Source of the DNA: Clostridia bacterium
GTDB lineage: Bacteria; Bacillota; Clostridia; Christensenellales; Aristaeellaceae
NCBI GenBank assembly: GCA_017427165.1
Contig: JAFRTK010000123.1
Location: forward strand, 1 to 40,439
Length of the DNA: 40,439 nucleotides
Reading direction: 5' to 3'
Every line of letters starts with the position of its first letter. The stretch's first letter is position 1. Positions 32,747 to 39,628 of this stretch are shown one piece after another. The notes under the pieces were generated by a model. The model searched no databases, had not been told where the DNA came from, and saw nothing but the letters and a program-made list of their open reading frames with translations. A program made the position numbers and the translations under genes.

Positions 32747-34116
32747 CTGGATCCATCCTCACTTTCCTTCGTATTGTCCTCCCACGATCCGAACGGCCGG
32801 TCCAGCGCTTCCGCCGGTCCGTCATACACGCCCGTCAGGTGGATTTCCGCCTGTGTGTCCTCCGTCAGCCGGTATGTCTTTTCGTCAACCGCCAGCTGCC
32901 ACACAGCGGGATTGTCACCGCCGGTCTCTATGGTAAACGTAAAACGACGGCTCCCTGTTCCCCGGCTTTTCAGTTCGTCATATGCCCATCCCTCCAGGAT
33001 GCCTTCGGTGGGCAGGACAACCAGCCGTTCCCCGGTCTGCAGCGCCAGGTGGGCAATTCCGCTCTTGTTCATCCGGCGCAGTACCGTTCCGTTGATTTCC
33101 CAGGTATTCTGCTCCGCGTTTTCCGCGGCCAGCACCAGGGTATCCGGCGCCCCTGCGCCGGCTTCTTCCCCTTCCGCCTGTTCCCAGCGGAATGCGGAGA
33201 TGGTGAATCCTTCGTTTTCAGTTCCGGTCTGGCGAAGCTCCAGTTCCAGCTCTTCACCGCCCAGCGCAAGCCTGTTCATCCGGGTCTCCCCGGCCTTGTC
33301 CAGTCCGTTCAGCAGCACCAGGTCATAATCCGCTTTGGGCTTCGCGGTATTCTTCGCGTGTGGCTGCGGCCGGCTTCCGCCCCCGCCTCCGCCGCCCCAG
33401 TGAATCGGACCCGGCTCTGGTTCCGGTTCCGGCTCCGGTGCCGGTGTGGCCGTATCCGGTTTGTGCTCCGGTTCCGGTTCCGGTGTCGGTGTCGGGGTCG
33501 GAGTCGGCGTCGGGGTTGGCGTTGGGGTCGGAGTCACATCCGGCACGTCAGTCGGCGGATCAGTCGGCGGATTGGTCGGTGGATCGGTCGGCGGAGTTGT
33601 CGGCGGATCAGTGGGGGGATTCGTCGGCTGGGATGCCCGCCAGGCTGCTTCGGTCTGGATCAGCACGGTAAACTGTGCCGGGCTCTTTCCGCGGATACGG
33701 ATCAGGGTGATATCGGTCCTTGTTTCATAGGAAATCACTTCATAGCTGTATCCGGCCGGCTCCCCTTCGTTCCGGGTTTCCTTCAGCCTTTTCTCGGCGC
33801 TTCCGTCCGCCGGTGCAGCGGATACTTCCACCTGCCGGTCGGTTTCGGCCAGCACGCAGATCCGGCTTCCCTTTCGCGCTTCCAGGGCAATCCGGTATAC
33901 ATATTCGCCTTCCTCGGCTTTCAGTGTGCCGGAAACCCTTGTTTCGTTTTCCAGCCGCACTGTTTTGTCGGCCTTTTGGATTTCCGCTTCAATACGGCCC
34001 TGCGGGGTTGGCTCCAGGTCAGTCGGTGTAGCCGGGGTTTCTTCCGCGGCTGCCGCGCCTGTCACCAGGCAGAGCGCTGTGATCAGCAGGATGATATTCC
34101 GGTATATATGTCTCAT
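32743..34116 (-). CDS. Secreted protein with Pro/Thr linker between two domains
   Basis: A 457-residue protein with a signal peptide (cleavage near AAA-EE). Residues about 35-160 form a beta-rich domain (ETRVSGTLKAEEGEYVYRIAL). Residues 162-250 are a linker of PTDPP/PTNPP repeats, a run of nine TP dipeptides, EP repeats and seven glycines. Residues about 260-457 form a second domain with beta-rich, Leu-heavy strands. Such linkers are typical of surface or cell-wall-spanning proteins. There is no sortase motif or C-terminal anchor. It is the first gene of the operon, behind its own promoter. No family recognised. Confidence 0.75.
   Translation of the reverse strand: MRHIYRNIILLITALCLVTGAAAAEETPATPTDLEPTPQGRIEAEIQKADKTVRLENETRVSGTLKAEEGEYVYRIALEARKGSRICVLAETDRQVEVSAAPADGSAEKRLKETRNEGEPAGYSYEVISYETRTDITLIRIRGKSPAQFTVLIQTEAAWRASQPTNPPTDPPTTPPTDPPTNPPTDPPTDVPDVTPTPTPTPTPTPTPTPTPEPEPEHKPDTATPAPEPEPEPEPGPIHWGGGGGGGSRPQPHAKNTAKPKADYDLVLLNGLDKAGETRMNRLALGGEELELELRQTGTENEGFTISAFRWEQAEGEEAGAGAPDTLVLAAENAEQNTWEINGTVLRRMNKSGIAHLALQTGERLVVLPTEGILEGWAYDELKSRGTGSRRFTFTIETGGDNPAVWQLAVDEKTYRLTEDTQAEIHLTGVYDGPAEALDRPFGSWEDNTKESEDGSR
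33367..33632 (-). repeat. Low-complexity DNA coding for the Pro/Thr/Glu/Gly linker
   Basis: Tandem short repeats within the preceding gene: PTDPP-type repeats at 33541-33627, TP repeats at 33481-33534, EP repeats at about 33409-33470 and a seven-Gly run near 33376-33396. The degenerate 6-15-base units make length change by slippage likely. The opposite strand reads as Val-Gly repeats, which is a shadow. Confidence 0.85.
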
Positions 34117-34181
34117 TTCATGTCTCCCGATTTCAATTCGCCCGGATTTATCCGTACAAATAAGGCAATTCCGAACAGATT

Positions 34182-34210
34182 ATTATACCACAGATCCGCC
34201 GTCTTTTCCA
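34182..34210 (-). promoter_or_regulatory. Promoter of the hybrid transporter operon
   Basis: Minus strand TATAAT (34182-34187) with TGTGG just upstream (extended -10), and TGGAAA (34205-34210) as a weak -35 at 17 bases. It lies about 65 bases upstream of the first gene. Confidence 0.58.
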
Positions 34211-34328
34211 CCTTGCGCGATGGTTCATCCTCCCCCATTGCTTTCCGGCGGTTCCGGGAAAACAGCCTCCGGTTATGGTTTTCCGGCGGCTGCTTTGCAG
34301 GCCGGTGGGTTTTCACCGGTTGCAGTCC

Positions 34329-34352
34329 AAAAACGCAAAATATTGCGTTTTT
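34329..34352. terminator. Perfect AT-flanked hairpin, probable terminator
   Basis: AAAAACGCAA pairs with TTGCGTTTTT around AATA (10 bp). The T-rich arm gives a terminator in either direction. Behind the GC-rich hairpin at 34385 it would act as a second stop for the PIG-L/NAGPA operon. Confidence 0.7.
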
Positions 34353-34384
34353 GTTTCGCAGTCCCCATAGTAATAGACGCATGA

Positions 34385-34410
34385 AAGCCCGCCTTTGTCC
34401 CGGCGGGCTT
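34385..34410 (-). terminator. GC-rich terminator after the phosphodiester glycosidase gene
   Basis: AAGCCCGCC pairs with GGCGGGCTT (9 bp) around an eight-base loop, about 28 bases past the stop codon. The following T-run is short (TTTCAT), so termination may rely on the second hairpin at 34329. Confidence 0.65.
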
Positions 34411-34437
34411 GTATTTTAATTGTATTTATATTGTTTT

Positions 34438-35484
34438 TTACTTTGTCCCCTGGATTTCGGCTCCGCTTCCCCAGGTGCCGAAGCCCAGCATTTCAAAGGT
34501 CTTCCGCCCGTACGGGTCGCTCTTGATCACATAGTTCAGCTGCTTCCCCATAAAGGTCATCACAGCCGTCTGTCCGCCGTCCAGGTTCACTGCAATCCGG
34601 CATCCTTTTGCCTGCATGATCTCCGCCAGGGTTTCCATCATCACGCCTGTGGATCGTTTCTCAATGATCTCGCCGAGGATTTTCTGCTTTGTCCACAGCC
34701 GGCCCTCGCAGATCACATCAATATAATGCCCGGGCTCAACCATTCCGAACGCGTGCCGGGGGTTCAGGCTCCGGTTGGCATGCTTGTGGATATACTCGGT
34801 CAGTTCCCCGTCCCGCACCAGGCAGGGGCCGAAGGTGTATACCTGCAGGGCCCCTTCCTTGATATACTCCTCGGCTTTCTTTCCCGTATTCGGCCAGCTT
34901 TCCACATGTCCGTCGGCAAAAATGGCCAGGGTTTCATAGTTCGGCATGCCCTTTTCACGGTTTTTGACCGGGTGGTTATACAGGATTTCCCCGTCCCGGA
35001 TCACGATTCCCACATTCCCGCCGTCTTTTTTCTTCTTGTCCACCCGGTAGGTATAATAATCCGTACTGGTCGCAAAAACAGCGTGGTTGATTTCCGCGAT
35101 ATCCTTGGAAAACTTTTCGGTATTCCGTCCCCGCGGGTTATCCGGATCGCTCCAGATCGTCTTCGGAAGCTCCCCGCTTTCCGTATCGCACCAGATTTCC
35201 GCCGTATAACAGTAGAACTGCTGCATTTTGTCGGATTTCTTCTTCTTTTCCGGTGTTTCCAGGGTCCGGACAATCTCAATCCGCAGGCTGGGGCTTGCAT
35301 ACATCCAGTGCCCGTTTTCATCGTCCGCAAAAATATATTCGCCCTCGTCGGTAAATCCGCGGCTGTTCAGCTTCACGTCCGCCCATTCCGGCGCCGCGGC
35401 AGTCGCCGCCGTTTCCGCTGCGAAGGCCGCTCCCGCAGTAACCAGAAGCATCAGCGCCAGCAGCGCCGCTCCGATTCTTTTCAT
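34438..35484 (-). CDS. Secreted phosphodiester glycosidase family (NAGPA domain) protein
   Basis: A 348-residue protein with a signal peptide ending near AFA-AE. The C-terminal two thirds match the NAGPA fold: NRSLNPRHAFGMVEPGHYI (about 240-258) and the signature VNLDGGQTAVMTFMGK (about 300-315) are present. The human NAGPA enzyme removes GlcNAc from phosphodiester-linked sugars; bacterial members act on surface glycans or phosphodiester-linked sugars. The gene follows the PIG-L gene after two bases and is last in the operon. The exact substrate is inferred to be an external glycan. Confidence 0.88.
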   Translation of the reverse strand: MKRIGAALLALMLLVTAGAAFAAETAATAAAPEWADVKLNSRGFTDEGEYIFADDENGHWMYASPSLRIEIVRTLETPEKKKKSDKMQQFYCYTAEIWCDTESGELPKTIWSDPDNPRGRNTEKFSKDIAEINHAVFATSTDYYTYRVDKKKKDGGNVGIVIRDGEILYNHPVKNREKGMPNYETLAIFADGHVESWPNTGKKAEEYIKEGALQVYTFGPCLVRDGELTEYIHKHANRSLNPRHAFGMVEPGHYIDVICEGRLWTKQKILGEIIEKRSTGVMMETLAEIMQAKGCRIAVNLDGGQTAVMTFMGKQLNYVIKSDPYGRKTFEMLGFGTWGSGAEIQGTK

Positions 35485-35486
35485 GC

Positions 35487-36728
35487 TCAGTCCTCGATTC
35501 CCTCAATGTTTTCCAGCATGTCATCATGCCCGATATCCGGTCCCACACGCGTCGCGTACAGGCCGAATATATTGTTCGGGTACCTCTTCACGCCGAATTC
35601 CTCCACGGAGAACGGTGTGAACACGCCGTTGTTTTTCCGTCCCTGCCCGACCTGCGTCTTATGCATGGCATAGGCGTCCGCGGACCGCTCGTTCGGTGTC
35701 TGTCCGCCCAGCGATTCCAGCGGAACGGTCCAGTCAAACTCAACCTGTTCCCGGGGAGTGCCGTACAGGTGGACGTACAGCTTTTTCACTTCCCATGTGC
35801 CGTACTTGTCCAGGCTGTCCGGATACTTACCGGCGTCAGCGGCAAGTTCAAACGCGGCGCATGCCGCGTCCGCCACCATCTTGTGCTGCGGGTGCCCGTA
35901 TTCGCCTTCCAGGTCCTGCGTCACGACCACCTCCGGCTTCAGCTGCCGGTACAGTTCCGTCACCCAGCCCTGCACCTTGTCCTTTCCGCCGGTTTCCTTA
36001 TACGACTGGGATACCCGGTTGGGGTTGGCGTACACATCCCGGAATTCACCGAATACCGGGTATGTCCGGATTCCCAGCTCCCACAGTCCGTTCAGTGCCT
36101 CGCTCCGGCGGGTCGTGTTGGACTTGGTCAGGTATGCCACGGTAATGTTCCGCTGCTTTTCAATTCCGTACCAGGCGATCACGCTTCCAAGGAAAAGAAT
36201 ATCGTCATCGGGATGGGTCGCGAGAAACAGCATCTCCGTCTTCTCCGGCACAGGTTCCCATTGCTGCACCCAGTCCGGAATTTCCCCTTCGCCGAAAGCG
36301 AAAATCTCGTTGAAGCCCATCGTGGTCTTGCCTTTGTCCGGCACATACACGCGCAGATGTTTGTATCCGTCAATCGGGTAATACATATGGTGGAAACGGG
36401 TATCCCCTTCGTACAGGGTTTCCCATTCCCCGCCGCTCTTTTCCCGCTGCACCAGGTAATGCTCCGGCATTTTCTGGAAGCACAGGTACAGCCCGTAAAT
36501 CGGATCCTTTGAGCTCACCGTAATCCACGGGTGCGCCGTCTTGTCGCTTTCCCAGTAGCTGGTATACAGCCCGTCCGTGATCTTCGCGGCTTTGAAATTC
36601 TTGCTGCACAGCTTCACGGTGCAGGATCCGGTAATGTTTTCCGCCTCTTCCGCGTGTGCGGCTCCGCACAGCGCAAGGACCAGCGCGCACAGCAGGATCA
36701 CCGCACCCGGTATCAGCCGTTTCCGCAT
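35487..36728 (-). CDS. Secreted PIG-L (LmbE) family N-deacetylase with N-terminal F5/8-like domain
   Basis: A 413-residue protein. After a signal peptide (ending near AAHAEE) comes a beta-sandwich region (about 30-150: KITDGLYTSYWESD, FNEIFAFGEGE) like a discoidin/F5-8C carbohydrate-binding module. The PIG-L domain has the zinc motif ATHPDDDILFLG and a later EYGHPQHKMVADA with the third ligand His. Members remove N-acetyl groups from GlcNAc-containing substrates. ATG 36728 follows GAGGAGG, four bases after the rimI stop; an in-frame ATG at 36761 overlaps rimI. It is paired with the NAGPA gene downstream, suggesting a shared external glycan. Confidence 0.88.
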   Translation of the reverse strand: MRKRLIPGAVILLCALVLALCGAAHAEEAENITGSCTVKLCSKNFKAAKITDGLYTSYWESDKTAHPWITVSSKDPIYGLYLCFQKMPEHYLVQREKSGGEWETLYEGDTRFHHMYYPIDGYKHLRVYVPDKGKTTMGFNEIFAFGEGEIPDWVQQWEPVPEKTEMLFLATHPDDDILFLGSVIAWYGIEKQRNITVAYLTKSNTTRRSEALNGLWELGIRTYPVFGEFRDVYANPNRVSQSYKETGGKDKVQGWVTELYRQLKPEVVVTQDLEGEYGHPQHKMVADAACAAFELAADAGKYPDSLDKYGTWEVKKLYVHLYGTPREQVEFDWTVPLESLGGQTPNERSADAYAMHKTQVGQGRKNNGVFTPFSVEEFGVKRYPNNIFGLYATRVGPDIGHDDMLENIEGIED

Positions 36729-36732
36729 TGCC

Positions 36733-37230
36733 TTACGCCTCCTCAAAGTCTTCTTCCACATCCGGCATGTGTTCGCATACCATCAGGAAGGCATCCTCTC
36801 CGTTGTCCTCGTAATACCGTTTCCGTTTGCCGACGCTCACAAACCCCAGGCTTTTGTACAGCCGCTGGGCCCGCTCATTGCTCACGCGCACCTCCAGCGT
36901 TGCGTACGCCGCGCCGAGGTTGGAAATGTACTGCATCAGCGCTTCTGTCAGCTTCCGCCCGATGCCCTGCCCGCGTTCGCTTTCTTCAATCGCGATATTC
37001 GTGATATGGCTTTCATCCAGGATGATCCACGCGCCGGCATAGCCGACCACCCGGCCGTCCTTCACCGCCACCAGGTACCGCGCCGCCACATTCCGCTCCA
37101 GCTCCTGCCGGAAGCTTTCCCGGCTCCACGGTATGGCAAATGTGGCTTCCTCGATCGCCGTCACGGCATCCAGGTCATCGATGGTCATCCGCCGGATCTC
37201 AATATCCGGCGTGCTCCCGCGTTCGCTCAT
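36733..37230 (-). CDS. rimI: Ribosomal protein S18-alanine N-acetyltransferase
   Basis: A 165-residue GNAT acetyltransferase. The acetyl-CoA loop is ESERGQGIGRKLTEALM (R-x2-G-x-G/A), with the RimI-like LEVRVSNERAQRLYKSLGFVSVGKRKRYY segment after it. RimI acetylates S18 or acts with the t6A machinery operon. ATG 37230 overlaps the tsaB stop by four bases (ATGA), so tsaE-tsaB-rimI is translationally coupled as in many Firmicutes. Confidence 0.93.
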   Translation of the reverse strand: MSERGSTPDIEIRRMTIDDLDAVTAIEEATFAIPWSRESFRQELERNVAARYLVAVKDGRVVGYAGAWIILDESHITNIAIEESERGQGIGRKLTEALMQYISNLGAAYATLEVRVSNERAQRLYKSLGFVSVGKRKRYYEDNGEDAFLMVCEHMPDVEEDFEEA

Positions 37231-37928
37231 GCTTCTTCGTTCTTCCTCATTGCTTCCAGCAGCTTTTTGTTTTTCTGCGCGTTCGGCGGGCGCAGGTAGG
37301 ATGCCTCCAGGTGCAGGTAATCGGTTTTTTCCCCGCTCCGGATCGCGATGCTTCCCGCCGCAGCCGGGCGCAGGTATCTCCGGCATGCCGGTGCAAACAC
37401 CGCGCGTTCCCCAAGGATTTCCCGGATCCGTTCCCGGAATACAGGCGCTCCGTCCCCGGTAAACAGGAACCGGTTTCCCAGGGCGGAAACCGTTTCCAGG
37501 TATTCCTCCAGCTTCATCGGTGCGTCGGGAATCAGCCGTTCCCCGTTCCGGAAAGCTGCGCCGTATACCTGTCCGGCCCGTGCGTCCTGGATTGGGCATA
37601 TGATTCCGTCAAATTCCCCTGCGCTCTCGCTCAGCGCCTCCAGCGCGTCCACCGCAATGCACGGAAGTCCGGCCCCGTGCGCCAGTCCCTTCGCTGTTGC
37701 GACACCGATGCGCACTCCGGTAAAGCTGCCGGGTCCGGTGACCGCGGCAATCGCGTCCATGTCGCCCAGCGCCATGCCCGCGGCATCGAGCGTCCGTTCA
37801 ATCATCGGCATCAGGCTTGCGGAATGCGTCAGCCGGTTCTGGGCCGTAAATTCGCTGTATACCTTTCCTTCATCCATCACCGCTGTTCCGCACACCGGTC
37901 CGGATGTATCAATCACAAGCAGTTTCAT
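37227..37928 (-). CDS. tsaB: tRNA threonylcarbamoyladenosine biosynthesis protein TsaB
   Basis: A 233-residue ASKHA-fold protein that partners TsaD in making t6A37 on tRNAs reading ANN codons. MKLLVIDTSGPVCGTAVM at the N-terminus and ITAVTGPGSFTGVRIGVATAKGLA at about 60-80 are diagnostic. ATG 37928 lies inside the last 20 bases of tsaE; an in-frame ATG at 37955 is less likely given family alignment. tsaD itself is not in this window. Confidence 0.94.
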   Translation of the reverse strand: MKLLVIDTSGPVCGTAVMDEGKVYSEFTAQNRLTHSASLMPMIERTLDAAGMALGDMDAIAAVTGPGSFTGVRIGVATAKGLAHGAGLPCIAVDALEALSESAGEFDGIICPIQDARAGQVYGAAFRNGERLIPDAPMKLEEYLETVSALGNRFLFTGDGAPVFRERIREILGERAVFAPACRRYLRPAAAGSIAIRSGEKTDYLHLEASYLRPPNAQKNKKLLEAMRKNEEA

Positions 37929-38346
37929 CTTCCAGGTCCCATTCGTCGCTTTCAATCATTCGTTCGTTTTCGCCGGCCGCTGTCATCCGGATCCGGACCG
38001 CGCCTTCCGGCACCGCGTCCGGGCACCGCCCCGGCCATTCCACAACGGCGATTCCGTCGCCGCCCAGGTATTCATCCATTCCCAGTTCGTACAGTTCTTC
38101 GGCGCTTTCCAGCCGGTACCAGTCAAAGTGGTACAGGGGGCAGCGCCCGCTTTCATATACATTCAGGATGGTAAAGCTGGGGCTGGTTACCGTTTCGGTC
38201 ACCCCAAGGCCTTTGGCGATCCCGCGGGTCAGCTCACTCTTTCCCGCGCCCAGGTCGCCCTCCAGCAGCAGTACGTCGCCTGGCTGCAGGCGTCCGGCAA
38301 GCTTTTCGCCCAGTGCCCGCGTCTCGGCTGCGCTCTTCGTAATCAC
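37909..38346 (-). CDS. tsaE: tRNA t6A biosynthesis ATPase TsaE, GTG start
   Basis: A 145-residue P-loop ATPase that energises the t6A complex. Walker A is LEGDLGAGKSELTRG and the TsaE signature is SPSFTILNVYESG, with YHFDWYRLES after it. The start is GTG 38346, which overlaps the galK-family stop codon (GTGA); a longer open frame to 38538 is inside the kinase gene. It overlaps tsaB by 20 bases. Confidence 0.94.
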   Translation of the reverse strand: MITKSAAETRALGEKLAGRLQPGDVLLLEGDLGAGKSELTRGIAKGLGVTETVTSPSFTILNVYESGRCPLYHFDWYRLESAEELYELGMDEYLGGDGIAVVEWPGRCPDAVPEGAVRIRMTAAGENERMIESDEWDLEDETACD

Positions 38347-39626
38347 AGCTTCAGCTCCGCGGCTCCCACAGGCCGGATGCCCAGCGGAATCGCCGCGCCC
38401 GGTCCGAATGCGCGGTCCATCGCCGCCATGAAGGATGTGAGCATGTCCTCCGGCACGAAATTCAGCGTTGTTCCCGCGAATCCGCCTCCGTGGATCCGCC
38501 ATGCGCCGCGGCCGCGCAGCATCTGTTCTGCCATGCACAGGGCCAGGCTCAGGCTCTGCTCGGTCTCCCGCGCGTAAATATTCTGCAGGTACATAAAGCT
38601 GGAACGCCCGCTCTCGATAACCAGCTGCAGGAAATCATCCATCCGGTCCTCTTCCAGGGCTTTCACCTGTTCCGGCACCCGGGCGTCCTCCGCAATAAAG
38701 TGGAACGCCCGGATCAGTGCCCGGTCGGATACCTGCTTCCGGAGGCTGTCCATATCGGCTGTCAGCTGTTCAGCCGTCAGTCCCCGCAGGTAAGGTTTGC
38801 CGTAAAATGCGGCAACCGCCTTCATCTCCGCGGGAATTGCGGCATAGCAGTCCGTCAGGTCGGCATGCGATCCGCCCGTGGCGACCACGACCAGGGAATA
38901 CCCCTTCTTCGCGAAATCATACTGCAGGGCCCGTGCTTCCGGTTTGTCCGTATCCCGGAAATCAACCGTCACCAGCCCGCCGGCAGCGCTGGCCATCTGG
39001 TCGAGCAGTCCGCTCGGCTTGCCGAAATAGGCGTTCTCTGCCTTCTGGCTGATCTGCGCGCGCAGCGCGTACGGCATGTCAAACCGGTTGTACAGTGCGT
39101 CCAGCACGCCGGTCAGCATGACCTCCAGCGCGGCGGAACTGCTCAGCCCGCTTCCGCCGGCCACGGTGGATGTCACCGCCGCGTCAAATCCGCCGATCCG
39201 GTACCCGGCCTCTTTCATCCCGGCGGCAACACCGCGGATCAGGGCCGTTGTGGTCCCCGCCTCTTCCGGATGGACCGCCAGGTCGGAAAGGTCCATTTCG
39301 ATCGCCGGATATCCTTCGCTGCGGAAATATACCTTCAGGTCCTCCCGGGACGTTACGGCGCACAGCGTATCCAGGTTGACCGCCGCAGCCAGCACGCGTC
39401 CGTGGTTGTGGTCGGTATGGTTTCCGCCGATCTCCGTCCGTCCGGGCGCGCTGATCAGCCGGATTCCGTCCTTTTTCCCGAACTGTTCTTCAAAGGAACG
39501 GATCAGCCGGGCATATCGTTCCCGCTGGAACCGGATTGTTTCCCCGCCGGCTCCGTACAGTTTCCGCAGCTGCTCCGCCGCCTCCGGCGATTCCAGTTTC
39601 CGGATCATTTCTTCCGCCTGGCTCAT
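38343..39626 (-). CDS. Galactokinase-family GHMP kinase
   Basis: A 427-residue GHMP kinase of the galactokinase family, which phosphorylates a sugar at C1. The substrate motif reads PGRTEIGGNHTDHNHG, compared with GRVNLIGEHTDYN in classical GalK, so the Glu that contacts galactose is Asn and the Tyr is His. The ATP motif STVAGGSGLSSSAALE and the C-terminal HGGGFAGT are normal. This variant motif is common in a clostridial subfamily annotated as galactokinase; its sugar may differ. It follows a solute-binding protein gene after two bases and is coupled to tsaE by a four-base overlap. Confidence 0.85.
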   Translation of the reverse strand: MSQAEEMIRKLESPEAAEQLRKLYGAGGETIRFQRERYARLIRSFEEQFGKKDGIRLISAPGRTEIGGNHTDHNHGRVLAAAVNLDTLCAVTSREDLKVYFRSEGYPAIEMDLSDLAVHPEEAGTTTALIRGVAAGMKEAGYRIGGFDAAVTSTVAGGSGLSSSAALEVMLTGVLDALYNRFDMPYALRAQISQKAENAYFGKPSGLLDQMASAAGGLVTVDFRDTDKPEARALQYDFAKKGYSLVVVATGGSHADLTDCYAAIPAEMKAVAAFYGKPYLRGLTAEQLTADMDSLRKQVSDRALIRAFHFIAEDARVPEQVKALEEDRMDDFLQLVIESGRSSFMYLQNIYARETEQSLSLALCMAEQMLRGRGAWRIHGGGFAGTTLNFVPEDMLTSFMAAMDRAFGPGAAIPLGIRPVGAAELKL

Positions 39627-39628
39627 GA

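Larger units (their letters stand above)
34117..34437. other. Intergenic region with promoter, terminators and inverted repeats
   Basis: About 320 bases between two minus-strand operons. It holds the promoter of the hybrid transporter operon (34182-34210), a perfect AT-flanked hairpin (34329-34352), a GC-rich terminator (34385-34410), a CCGGTG/CACCGG hairpin (34301-34318) and a CCGGGAAAAC/GTTTTCCGG inverted repeat (about 34254-34286). No gene is seen. Confidence 0.6.

Noticed and set aside
33446..33730. Plus-strand ORF rich in Val-Gly repeats
   Set aside because: It is the complement of the Pro/Thr linker region of the minus-strand gene, with no ribosome-binding site.
32617..34419. Plus-strand ORF of 600 residues
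   Set aside because: Antisense of the adaptor and linker-protein genes, low-complexity Arg/Phe/Gly composition, no domain or ribosome-binding site.
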